Assembly: GCA_041391385.1 (NCBI GenBank)
Contig: JAWKOD010000002.1
Span: forward strand, 248,001 to 312,000
Origin: CANIGN01 sp041391385
Lineage (GTDB): Bacteria > Bdellovibrionota > UBA2428
Length of the DNA stretch: 64,000 nucleotides
Reading direction: 5' to 3'
The notes under the pieces are model-generated. The model was not told the DNA's origin and did not search any database. It saw only the letters and a program-made list of their open reading frames with translations. This document shows, in pieces, positions 1-8,453 of this stretch. Each line of letters starts with the position of its first letter. Position 1 is the first letter of the stretch. The translations under genes and the position numbers were made by a program.

Positions 1-1
1 T

Positions 2-3000
2 TTTTATTATCAAGGCGCCTATCAGGAGGCTATTAAAAGTTTTGAATTAGCTTTAAAACAAAATCCCTATGAATTGAACCGTAAGAGCTTTAATGAGATT
101 ACTGAAAACTTAGGCTTTGTTTATGATTTTCTGGCTTCAGCGGCTGATAAACTTGAGAGCCCCGTGCTACCTCGCAAGGAACTCCCTAAGCTCAATTCAG
201 AGCTTGTTTTGTTGAAGGAGGAGATTGCTGATCTTAGCTTTGAGGAAGATAATGAATTTGATACAGCCCTGACTCTTGATATTGAATTCCCAGATTTTTC
301 TGAAGAAGAAGGAGCAGGAGACTTAAGGGTGGCCAGTCTCCCGCCGGGATCAAAAGTTGACCCGCAAATAACGCCGCCGCAGATAAAAGCTCGTACTGAG
401 GAACTCACCGTCAAGCTTGAGCAAGTAGAGCAAACACAGAGTGAGCGTAAGAAAGCAGAGAACGAAGAGCTCCAAAGACAAAGTAAAAGTCCTGAAGCTG
501 AAGAAATGGAGTCTGATGCCTCCGATTGGTCGCCCAGTGAAAATGAGAGCAAAAATGTTCCTGAGCGCACTGAAACTCCCGATTCAACAAGCAAGTCAGG
601 GATGGATGAGACAAGAGATGATAAAAATTATTTTAAAATCATTCCTTATGAAGGGCGTGAATACGCCACTTTTTTCTTTGATCGATTTGATACGGTTAAG
701 GGAATTTGGCGCTTAGATGCCTCTGAGAAGTTTCTGCTTATTCGTAAGCCCTACGAATGGGACACGTCCAGTGAAGTTCTACCTATACAGGCGCAGGGTT
801 TTATTTATCAAGATAAAGATCCTAAAATTGCTTTACCTGTGCGCGAAGGTTATGCCATCGATCCCGATTCTCTTCGCTTTGAAAATAATAATGCAAAATC
901 GTTTCAACTGAAGCGTGGTTCTATTGGTACTTATATTTTGTATATTAAAGGGACTGGTCTTAAGGGTTCGCGTTTTTCATTTATCTTACGAAAGCTCGCT
1001 AAGCCTGCCGAGGCAGAGGCTGCTCCAACACCCTATGATCTTGAGCCAATTGTGGTGCAGATTCCTGAATTCATTCGAAAGGAGCTCGACTTTCGTTTAG
1101 CAAAAGTGACAGACACCGAAGCTCGCGCTCGCGCCATTGAAGCTTTTATTCTTCGGCGCGCGATTTACACGGACAATAATGAGCAAGGCGCGCGTGATAT
1201 CACTCCTTTTTTAAACAAGCTGGGTACAGACGCGCAAAATCGCTTCAATCAAATGGCGCGTGTATTGAATCAAGATGAGGATCTCAATTTTCCCAGCGAT
1301 TTACGCGGTGTGGGGCTTAACTGCGATCTTTGGAGCGACTTTTATATTGCCATCGCACGTTACTATAAGGTGCCCGTAAGAAAGGTCACGGGGTTTTACA
1401 ATCGTTTCGAAAACGATGCTTTTTTAAACGGAGCAGAACGTCATGCATGGGTGAGCGTGTGGTCAGAAAAAAAAGGACACTGGTTATGGCTCGAGCCAAC
1501 ACCACGTGGGGGCCTGAGTCATGAACAACAAGACCGTTTAGCCGAGGATGAAATTCACAGGGAAGTGGCGGAACTCGAGTGGTTAAGTGCCATGAAAGAA
1601 GACCAAAGACCCGATGAAAAAGAGGTTCCTCCTCCAGTGGAACCTCCAATCACACCTGAAGACTTCGATTGGATTATGTATGCCGATCCCGAAGGAGAAA
1701 GGGAGTATACGCCCGAACAAAAAGCAAAGTTAAAAGCAGCTCTTGAGGACTATGCAAAAAAAGAAAACGAATATCGACTTCAGCGTAAGTCAAGCAAGAG
1801 TACAGCGGCTGAGCGTCTCTTTGAGTCGATGAAAACTCGCAATGCATTGATCGCTGAAGAGCTTAAAATGATTTCGGCCTTTCAAGCAGCAGCCCGCGTT
1901 TTTAATGTGCTCTCTGCAAAAACAAAACTCAGTGCAAATGAGCAAGATTTTATTGCGCGTTACAAGAAATCGCGCGATCAGCTTTTAAAATACGCACTTG
2001 TTCTCTTAGCGCGACCCAAGCACGATCCCCACGTGGATAATGCCATGTTTACAGTGGAAATCATGCACGCTCTTGCTCTTATCGAGCCCGTTATTAAGTT
2101 CGATGCGGATGACCCGAAAAATCACTACAAAAAACTTTTGGACTTAGCTGAAAAGCATTTAAAGAGCACCAAGGTCGAAGCCTTCCTTGAAGTCGTAGCC
2201 AGTAACAATGATTTTTATTTAATTAATGGCGGAGATTCTTTGTATTTGGGTGCTAAAAACGGGTTTAGTTTTGAAAAAATAGATTTTGACCCTAGCCCTT
2301 ATACGGAAATTTGCGCAGGAGCCCTTACGCCCGACGGCAAACATTATGCGCTCGTTGTGGCTATAGGTGAAACAAAGTACCTCATTCGCGACGGCGTGCG
2401 CTCTCCTTTATCCTTTGATGAAATTCATTATTTAGAATTTGCTGATGAAAAAGGAGAGACTCTCATAGTGAGTGGTGAGGTGACTACAAGTAACGGGTAT
2501 TACTCATTAAATGTAACACAGGTTAATGAGCAAGTCTTTCGTCATGTGCGCTATGTCTTAATGACTGGCTTGCAAAAGGGTAAGGTTCACCTTGGAGTTT
2601 GGCATGATGATCGTTTTGATGAAAAAGGTTCTGACGTTATTATAAGCTCTCATCTTTTAGTAAACGGTAAAAAGTACATAGACCCCAAAACAAATGCTCC
2701 CTATTCACTCGGCCCAGTAGGTAAGTTTGCCGGGTCACGCCGAGTCTACCCTATCGATGAGAAAAGATTCTTAGTTATTATAGAAGACTCGAAAGGGCTT
2801 TACCATTTAACGGAAAATTTTGAGAAGGAGCTACTCCCAGGAAATTACAGCACTCTTTACTTGGAAATGCTGAAGAATCCACTCCGAGCTAAAATCACAG
2901 CCTACAATGTCGATACTAAAAAATATGAATACTATTATTTTGAGAATGAAAAGCTCGTTGCTTTCAACCCCGAAGCTGTAAAAAAGGACCTACACGACGA

Positions 3001-4159
3001 AGGGCCGCGTTATAGATTTGAGAATCAGAGCAATGGAAGAGGCAGAGATTTTTATTTTAATAATAAACCACTTGTTTTAGAAAACGGGAGAAGAGTGCGC
3101 GTAAAAGATGGAGCGTATGCCCTTGTTGAACAGTGGGGACGCTACTTTCAGGTTGAAAATTATTCTCTTCACGAAAAGTCCTGCGACCTTGATAGGTATC
3201 TCATTTCTCATTTTTATACTTTCGATCCCGAACGCGCTATGCTGATTCCCGTTAAGACATATGATGCCCAGGGGAATTCTGTTGAATTTGATATAGTCGA
3301 CATGCTTCATGTGCGGGGTGAGAAATACGCATTTTTAGGACGCAAGGGACGCCATAATTATCTCGTTCGTAATGGACGTATTGATGGGAGCATTCCCCCA
3401 CAGCGCGCCAATCTGGGAGGCTACTACGACGACTCAATCAAGGGTTCTGTGTCTATCCATGAAGATACAGATTATCTCATGTGGTCAAATGGAGGAGACC
3501 ATTTTCCCTATACCACTTGGTTGGATAATGTCCCCCTTATCTCTCATACAAAATATCGTTCTAATTGGATTCAGAAGTCACCGATTGAAGATACTCTCTA
3601 TTTTGGTGTCGGAGCTTCGCGCCAGTTTTGGTTACTTGGAAAAGATAACCTCTCTGCGCGCATAGATAATTTGCGTCGATACCTGATTGATCAAGATCCT
3701 TTAGAATTTACTAAAAACAGTAAAAAGATTACTGAAAAAAAACAAATTGATCAGAATGAATTACTTTATCTTATTCGAAATGCTACTTATCACGGCCAGG
3801 GAGATACGGGTTCAGTTTTAGAAAACCTTCAGGCGAGTAAAGAGAAAATACTTCAAAACGCTGTGAGAATTCCCTCCTTACCCATGACAAGAAAAGAGCG
3901 AGTGGCAGCAGTGTTAGATGTGCTTGAGTGGCGTTCAGAATACGACGCATCTTCTGCTGAATCTGAGCTTTACGCTCTTGCCGAAGCTGCTTTGAAGAAT
4001 AAAATTTCTGAACCCATTATAAAATCCTTAAAAGATGAAAGAGAGTCTGTGGAGTGGCGTTCCTCATCGCCTGCTCGTCGGCAGATACGATATCTCTTTT
4101 ATCAACAAGCGCTTCGCATAAGCGGCATCAAAGACTCCTCGGTTGATCAAAACTGGTAA
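2..4159 (+). CDS. Large transglutaminase-like protein with N-terminal TPR, 5' partial
   Basis: The reading frame is open from base 2, so the gene starts upstream of the window; a TTG at 74 is only an internal codon. The first codons read as a TPR helix pair (YYQGAYQEAIKSFELAL). A charged, E/S-rich segment of about 150 residues follows. A transglutaminase-like core comes next: Cys at 1322 (motif GLNCDLWSDF), His at 1442 (HAWVSVW) and an acidic residue at 1493 (WLEPTP). The third position is Glu where the family usually has Asp. The remaining ~900 residues are rich in beta-strand-like, aromatic segments and may form a propeller-like or repeated fold. No membrane segment is visible in the part present. 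The substrate is unknown; a role in the envelope is a guess. It converges with the nucleotidase gene, with only one base between the stops. Confidence 0.8.
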   Translation, partial: FYYQGAYQEAIKSFELALKQNPYELNRKSFNEITENLGFVYDFLASAADKLESPVLPRKELPKLNSELVLLKEEIADLSFEEDNEFDTALTLDIEFPDFSEEEGAGDLRVASLPPGSKVDPQITPPQIKARTEELTVKLEQVEQTQSERKKAENEELQRQSKSPEAEEMESDASDWSPSENESKNVPERTETPDSTSKSGMDETRDDKNYFKIIPYEGREYATFFFDRFDTVKGIWRLDASEKFLLIRKPYEWDTSSEVLPIQAQGFIYQDKDPKIALPVREGYAIDPDSLRFENNNAKSFQLKRGSIGTYILYIKGTGLKGSRFSFILRKLAKPAEAEAAPTPYDLEPIVVQIPEFIRKELDFRLAKVTDTEARARAIEAFILRRAIYTDNNEQGARDITPFLNKLGTDAQNRFNQMARVLNQDEDLNFPSDLRGVGLNCDLWSDFYIAIARYYKVPVRKVTGFYNRFENDAFLNGAERHAWVSVWSEKKGHWLWLEPTPRGGLSHEQQDRLAEDEIHREVAELEWLSAMKEDQRPDEKEVPPPVEPPITPEDFDWIMYADPEGEREYTPEQKAKLKAALEDYAKKENEYRLQRKSSKSTAAERLFESMKTRNALIAEELKMISAFQAAARVFNVLSAKTKLSANEQDFIARYKKSRDQLLKYALVLLARPKHDPHVDNAMFTVEIMHALALIEPVIKFDADDPKNHYKKLLDLAEKHLKSTKVEAFLEVVASNNDFYLINGGDSLYLGAKNGFSFEKIDFDPSPYTEICAGALTPDGKHYALVVAIGETKYLIRDGVRSPLSFDEIHYLEFADEKGETLIVSGEVTTSNGYYSLNVTQVNEQVFRHVRYVLMTGLQKGKVHLGVWHDDRFDEKGSDVIISSHLLVNGKKYIDPKTNAPYSLGPVGKFAGSRRVYPIDEKRFLVIIEDSKGLYHLTENFEKELLPGNYSTLYLEMLKNPLRAKITAYNVDTKKYEYYYFENEKLVAFNPEAVKKDLHDEGPRYRFENQSNGRGRDFYFNNKPLVLENGRRVRVKDGAYALVEQWGRYFQVENYSLHEKSCDLDRYLISHFYTFDPERAMLIPVKTYDAQGNSVEFDIVDMLHVRGEKYAFLGRKGRHNYLVRNGRIDGSIPPQRANLGGYYDDSIKGSVSIHEDTDYLMWSNGGDHFPYTTWLDNVPLISHTKYRSNWIQKSPIEDTLYFGVGASRQFWLLGKDNLSARIDNLRRYLIDQDPLEFTKNSKKITEKKQIDQNELLYLIRNATYHGQGDTGSVLENLQASKEKILQNAVRIPSLPMTRKERVAAVLDVLEWRSEYDASSAESELYALAEAALKNKISEPIIKSLKDERESVEWRSSSPARRQIRYLFYQQALRISGIKDSSVDQNW

Positions 4160-4160
4160 A

Positions 4161-5762
4161 TTAGCGTGCTAAGCTTGGGTTCACTGCTTCGTTAAGTTTT
4201 ACGAGGTTTCCTATAGGAGCAAATGCTGAGGCTTGCACAACTTTGTTCTTTTCAAAGTATTCTTTCATCACTTCAGAATCTATGTGAGAGCTTAGTTTGT
4301 AGGTAGGATGTTTGTCGATACGCGGGTAGGAGTCGCCTCCTGCGGCAATGAAATCTGTGAGCGCAAGCTTATAGTTTTTGTTGAGTGAAAGCGGAGCAAA
4401 CGTTTGCTTTTGTGGGTCTTTGATTTCAACTTTGTTGAGGACATTGTTGAGTAAAATGACTTTAATGCCATAAAACTGGGGGTAGGAGCCATCTGTTAGC
4501 GGAGCGACTTGAGAGAGGTAGTCCCAGAGTTCTTTGCCACTTAGGTTCACAGTTGCGTATCTCAGACCAAATGATAGGGGGTGTACAGAGAGTATGTCCC
4601 CAAAGGTGATTGTGCCCTCTTCGAGGCTATTACGTATAACTCCTGAGTCTGTTATGGCAATGCCTGCTCCTGTACTTTGGGCCATAAGAAATGTAACAAA
4701 GTTTCCAAGATTTGTTTCTGTTTTACGAATTATTGAGCGATGCCCTTCAAGTTTTCCATTTAGTTTTCCCACAACTTGTGAAGTTAGTTTTAAAGATTTG
4801 TCTTTAAAGGGTTTAAGAAGAGCAAGCGCATTTTTGTCTTCTGAGTAAAATTGAGGATTCATTTTTTGATTTTTTAAGTTAACGGGGATGAGTTCGTAGT
4901 TGGCTAATGTTACTTTTCCGTCTTTGAATTCGAGGTCAACTCGTCCTAGGTGTTTGCCCCATTCGCCAGCTTGAACAATGTAAGTGCCATTTTCGTAATC
5001 AGCCGTAAAAAGTGGTAGTTGAGTGTGGCCTCCTACAATTAGGTCTATACCTTTAACTTTGCGAGCAAGGCTTACATCCCCTGGGGCACGGCTTCCGTGT
5101 TGTGCGTTTGGGTAGTGGCCCATGTGTGTTACAGCGATTAACACATCTGAATTTTTTCTTATTTTCGGAACAAGTTTTGAAGCTTCGACAATAGGTGAGC
5201 GAATTTCAAGTTCATCATGTGGAAAGCGAATACTTTGTTGTGGAGTTTGCTCAGTCGTTAATCCAAGGAGTGCAACGTTGAGATCATCAAGCTTTATTGT
5301 TTTTGTGGCTTCAAAGAAACGGGTTTTGGTTTTTTTGTTATAGATATTTGCAGAAAGAAAGGGAAAGGTGGCCCATTCTTTTTGCTGCTTTAGAAGAATA
5401 TTGAGGGGCTTGTCGAATTCATGATTGCCTATTGCCATTGCGTCGTAGCCCATAAGGCTCATGCCTCTAAAGTCAGCTTCAGCGTCTGAGATTTCTGATT
5501 CGGGAGTGCCTGTGTTGACGTCGCCACCATCCAGTAAAATCACATGACCACCTTCAGCTGCGACTTCGCTCCTGAGTTTTTTAATGAGTGTGGCTCTAGC
5601 CGCCATGCCGTATTCGTTGTCTTTGTTTTTCCAAAAAGCTCCGTGATGGTCATTGGTGTGGAGAATTGTTACTTTATAGGTTTTTCCAGGTGTATAGGCG
5701 TAGGAAAAATTGGAAAATAATATGAGAAATAAATACAAACTTAGATATCTTTTGTTGAACAT
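4161..5762 (-). CDS. ushA: Periplasmic 5'-nucleotidase / UDP-sugar hydrolase family
   Basis: A 533-residue protein with a signal peptide (hydrophobic residues about 8-23). A calcineurin-like metallophosphoesterase domain follows, with metal-binding motifs TNDHHG, DGGD, GNHEF, THMGH and GGHTQ in the expected order. The C-terminal half matches the 5'-nucleotidase substrate-binding domain (ITDSGVIRNSLEEG, then GGDSYPRID near the end). Family members hydrolyse extracellular nucleotides or UDP-sugars in the periplasm so that nucleosides can be taken up. Length and domain order are normal for UshA-type enzymes. The start codon is preceded by a very strong Shine-Dalgarno sequence that lies inside a hairpin (see separate entry). 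Exact substrate is not determined by sequence. Confidence 0.93.
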   Translation of the reverse strand: MFNKRYLSLYLFLILFSNFSYAYTPGKTYKVTILHTNDHHGAFWKNKDNEYGMAARATLIKKLRSEVAAEGGHVILLDGGDVNTGTPESEISDAEADFRGMSLMGYDAMAIGNHEFDKPLNILLKQQKEWATFPFLSANIYNKKTKTRFFEATKTIKLDDLNVALLGLTTEQTPQQSIRFPHDELEIRSPIVEASKLVPKIRKNSDVLIAVTHMGHYPNAQHGSRAPGDVSLARKVKGIDLIVGGHTQLPLFTADYENGTYIVQAGEWGKHLGRVDLEFKDGKVTLANYELIPVNLKNQKMNPQFYSEDKNALALLKPFKDKSLKLTSQVVGKLNGKLEGHRSIIRKTETNLGNFVTFLMAQSTGAGIAITDSGVIRNSLEEGTITFGDILSVHPLSFGLRYATVNLSGKELWDYLSQVAPLTDGSYPQFYGIKVILLNNVLNKVEIKDPQKQTFAPLSLNKNYKLALTDFIAAGGDSYPRIDKHPTYKLSSHIDSEVMKEYFEKNKVVQASAFAPIGNLVKLNEAVNPSLAR

Positions 5763-5767
5763 GAAGA

Positions 5768-5785
5768 CCCCCTCTTCTGAGGGAG
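5768..5785 (-). promoter_or_regulatory. Hairpin sequestering the ushA Shine-Dalgarno
   Basis: In the mRNA sense the sequence is CTCCCTC-AGAA-GAGGGGG, a 7-bp stem (one G-U pair) closed by a four-base loop. The 3' arm GAGGGGG is the obvious ribosome binding site, five bases before the ATG at 5762. The stem would therefore block initiation unless it is opened, which suggests translational control. Confidence 0.55.
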
Positions 5786-5876
5786 CGGTATAATAGTAAT
5801 AGTCACAGAGGTAAAATAAAATTTTCTTATGAGCGCTATAAAGCTATTTAAGTAAGTAGTGGCGGGTACTAACGCA

Positions 5877-6782
5877 TTAACCGAGTGTCGCTTTGGCTTC
5901 TTTAAGAAGCTCCATCACGCGAGTCACTCGGGCAGGTTGTTTAACTCCGTGTCTTCTTGCAAGATAAACTGGATGTTGAGCGGGGCTTTGTTTTTTGATT
6001 TCAAAGAGCTTTGATGATTTCAGTTCGTTGCTTATGCAATGTGTGGGCACCACGCAAACGCCTGCGCCCTCTTGGAGAGCATGAATGGCGCCTGCTAAAG
6101 AACCAATTTTGACTGTGGGAGTGCTCTGAAGTGACTTCAATTTTTTACTCAGTCCCTGGGCTTCGCACCAACAAGAGAAAAAGAGTTCCCATCCTGGATA
6201 GGCAATTATTCTAAGCGAGCTGAGATCTTTGGATTTGGTAAAGTTTTTAAGGATTCCGATATCATTCGCTGCGAGCGTATAGGTTTCGTCAGAAAACTTT
6301 TCAAAACGAAGTTCGGGATGGTTTTTTTCTCCCACTATAAAACCAAAGTCTATTTCAGCACTTAAAAGTTTTTCACTGATGAGATGATTGGGGAGAATCT
6401 CTATTTTAAAATTTAAGTCCGGAAACTCTTTAATTTTGGCCATAATGGCTCGGTAGTGGGGTGTCCATTGGCAGCTCTCCGGCATTGCATAGCGAACTGT
6501 GCCTTTGAGAAGGCTTTGATCAGCCTTGAGGTCCTCGTCAAAGCTCTCTATGGCTTCAATGATTTTTAGGGCAACACCTTCGAGCTCATGAGCTAAAGCT
6601 GTGGGGTGTAGTCCTTGGGGGAGGCGTTCAAAGAGGCGGCCCCCAAGTTTAGTTTCAAGCCTTGAAATTTGCAGGCTGATAGTGGGTTGAGTGACGCCTA
6701 GAATACTCGCAACACGAGAGAAGTTGCGTTCTTTCAAGACAAGTAAAAAGCATTGAAGTTCTCGGCTGTCGAAATCGACCAT
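5877..6782 (-). CDS. LysR-family transcriptional regulator
   Basis: A 301-residue protein of normal LysR length. The N-terminal winged helix-turn-helix is clear (FSRVASILGVTQPTISLQIS, about residues 22-41). A periplasmic-binding-like effector domain follows, including the typical late segment LQEGAGVCVVPTHCI. Such proteins activate or repress a divergent target in response to a small ligand. Here a secreted-protein gene starts 89 bases away on the opposite strand and is the natural candidate target. Ligand unknown. Confidence 0.93.
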   Translation of the reverse strand: MVDFDSRELQCFLLVLKERNFSRVASILGVTQPTISLQISRLETKLGGRLFERLPQGLHPTALAHELEGVALKIIEAIESFDEDLKADQSLLKGTVRYAMPESCQWTPHYRAIMAKIKEFPDLNFKIEILPNHLISEKLLSAEIDFGFIVGEKNHPELRFEKFSDETYTLAANDIGILKNFTKSKDLSSLRIIAYPGWELFFSCWCEAQGLSKKLKSLQSTPTVKIGSLAGAIHALQEGAGVCVVPTHCISNELKSSKLFEIKKQSPAQHPVYLARRHGVKQPARVTRVMELLKEAKATLG

Positions 6783-6793
6783 AAATAATCCTT

Positions 6794-6810
6794 ATGGGCG
6801 GTATATGGGC
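6794..6810. promoter_or_regulatory. Direct repeat in the LysR divergent promoter region
   Basis: ATGGGC occurs at 6794-6799 and again at 6805-6810, eleven bases apart (one helical turn), in the 89-base gap between the LysR gene and the divergent secreted-protein gene. The position suits a regulator binding site, but no perfect T-N11-A dyad was established. Confidence 0.25.
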
Positions 6811-6871
6811 TATTAATTTTACATTCAAGGCAAAAGTTCTTAATTCATGTAAAGACAGGAAAGGGAATATA

Positions 6872-7933
6872 ATGAAAAACATACTTGTAGCACTTTTGTT
6901 CTTAGGAGCTTTCACTGCTGAGGCAGCACCTTACTATCGTTTTTGGAGAGGCTTTAAAAAGCCTGAGCTCACAACTAAAGATTTTAATAAAGCAATTGAA
7001 GATGTATTTGTTGAAGCAACAGTGGAGAATGGTGCAGGAAAGGGCCTCGTTGCTTACATCCCTGGGCTTCCTAATAAGGCAGAAGACATTGCACTTCCAG
7101 ATGAAGTTGCACTTATCGTTTATGAGTCAAAAGAAAAATACGATGCCCTTAAGGCAACGTCTATGGGTAAAGCGTATACAAATTTGCATTGGGATTATTT
7201 CACTCGTGCCCCCCAAACTGAGGGTGATCCCGTACCAGAAAACATCAGTAAAAGTGCCGTTCCTATTCCTTTCACTCGAGAGATTGCGCGTTTAGAAAAT
7301 GGCGTAGCCTATGATTTGTTTAATTCAGATGCTGATTGGAAAAGTGGCGCTGTTAAGTTGAGATTTTTCAAAAGAAATTCTTCAGAGACTCTTGAGCTAG
7401 AGTCTATTCGTCAAATTCAAAAAGACTATGCCGAAAAAGCAGACGCTTATCTCGTGTTGGCAGATACGGAATATCTCATGATCTATGAGCTCTGGAAGAA
7501 CGAAGTGTCGTATGATGAATCTGGAATCCAAGCTTTTTATGAAGAAAATTTTAAGCCCTTAGGTGACAATCAGATTGAGGCAAAGAAGAGCGGAGACTCC
7601 ATTACTGGTCTTCAAGATCTTAGCTTTGAACAAGGTGAAGCAGTGAATGCCCAGTTTGATTCTAAAAAAGAAGTTGCTCATTTTTCGGAATTTGAAATTG
7701 AGGCAGCGGTAGAAGTGCAAATCAAAGACCTTTATCCCACCTTAATTGAATATGAGTTTGATACTGCGATTGAAAAGGCAGGAGTCCTTACAAAGACATA
7801 CATTGTGAAATATGAAGACGAGCAAGGTGTTCCTGTCATTCACGAGGATCTTGTTGAATTTAAGTTTGAAAAAAGCAGGCTTCATCCTGAACAGCTATAC
7901 TTACAAACTCATGATGCAGAAGTGATTCGCTAA
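6872..7933 (+). CDS. Secreted protein of unknown function
   Basis: A 353-residue protein. The ATG at 6872 is preferred over the upstream in-frame start at 6794 because it follows a purine-rich ribosome site (AGGAAAGGG) and begins a clean signal peptide (MKNILVALLFLGAFTAEA, cleavage likely before APYYR). The mature protein is acidic, soluble-looking and has no motif I recognise. It is transcribed divergently from the LysR regulator, so it may be that regulator's target. It ends 11 bases from the convergent dtd gene. Confidence 0.8.
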   Translation: MKNILVALLFLGAFTAEAAPYYRFWRGFKKPELTTKDFNKAIEDVFVEATVENGAGKGLVAYIPGLPNKAEDIALPDEVALIVYESKEKYDALKATSMGKAYTNLHWDYFTRAPQTEGDPVPENISKSAVPIPFTREIARLENGVAYDLFNSDADWKSGAVKLRFFKRNSSETLELESIRQIQKDYAEKADAYLVLADTEYLMIYELWKNEVSYDESGIQAFYEENFKPLGDNQIEAKKSGDSITGLQDLSFEQGEAVNAQFDSKKEVAHFSEFEIEAAVEVQIKDLYPTLIEYEFDTAIEKAGVLTKTYIVKYEDEQGVPVIHEDLVEFKFEKSRLHPEQLYLQTHDAEVIR

Positions 7934-7944
7934 AGAAAGACGAG

Positions 7945-8436
7945 TTACTTTTCAAGCAATATGGTGACAGGGCCCCAGTTCGTAAAGCTTAAGTGCATCG
8001 TGGCACCAAATTCGCCAAATATGTTTTTATGAGAGGTCGAGAGGGTTTTTACTTTATAGGTGAAGTCTTCGAATCTTTTTTTTGCCAATGTAGGATTCAT
8101 GGCCTTGGTAAAAGACGGGCGAAAGCCTGATTCAAGTTCGGCAGCGAGGGTGAATTGAGAAACCCACAAAATGCCACCTTCGATATTGTTTTGGGTACAG
8201 TAGTCTTGAAGTGAGAGATTCATTTTGCCTTGAGCGTCTTCAAAAATTCTTAAGCCTTCAATGCGATTAAAAATCCAGTCTTCTGCGGCATCTAGATTAG
8301 GGTTGAGTGTGTCGCTTTCTAGCCATCCTAAGAGCACAACGAGTCCTACGCCAGAGAAGCTTTGAATGGATGTGCCTTCGGTGTTTTCTACTTTGATTGA
8401 GACTTCGCCTTGGCATCGTTGGATAAGTGCTTTCAT
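7945..8436 (-). CDS. dtd: D-aminoacyl-tRNA deacylase
   Basis: A 163-residue protein matching DTD in length and motifs: SQFTL at residues 93-97 and NWGPVT at 153-158, the two active-site signatures of the family. It removes D-amino acids wrongly attached to tRNA, and also glycine from tRNA-Ala. It follows the RNase J gene by 17 bases, forming a dacB-rnj-dtd transcription unit. The ATG start MKALIQRC is the usual family N-terminus. Confidence 0.96.
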   Translation of the reverse strand: MKALIQRCQGEVSIKVENTEGTSIQSFSGVGLVVLLGWLESDTLNPNLDAAEDWIFNRIEGLRIFEDAQGKMNLSLQDYCTQNNIEGGILWVSQFTLAAELESGFRPSFTKAMNPTLAKKRFEDFTYKVKTLSTSHKNIFGEFGATMHLSFTNWGPVTILLEK

Positions 8437-8453
8437 CTTGTATTTTTTACTCT

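Noticed and set aside
121..594. Long antisense frames inside the giant gene and other genes
   Set aside because: They lack ribosome sites and family motifs, and sit opposite strongly supported genes; treated as shadows.
5768..5785. CsrA target in the ushA leader
   Set aside because: No ANGGA motif is exposed in the loop, so there is no specific reason to name CsrA.
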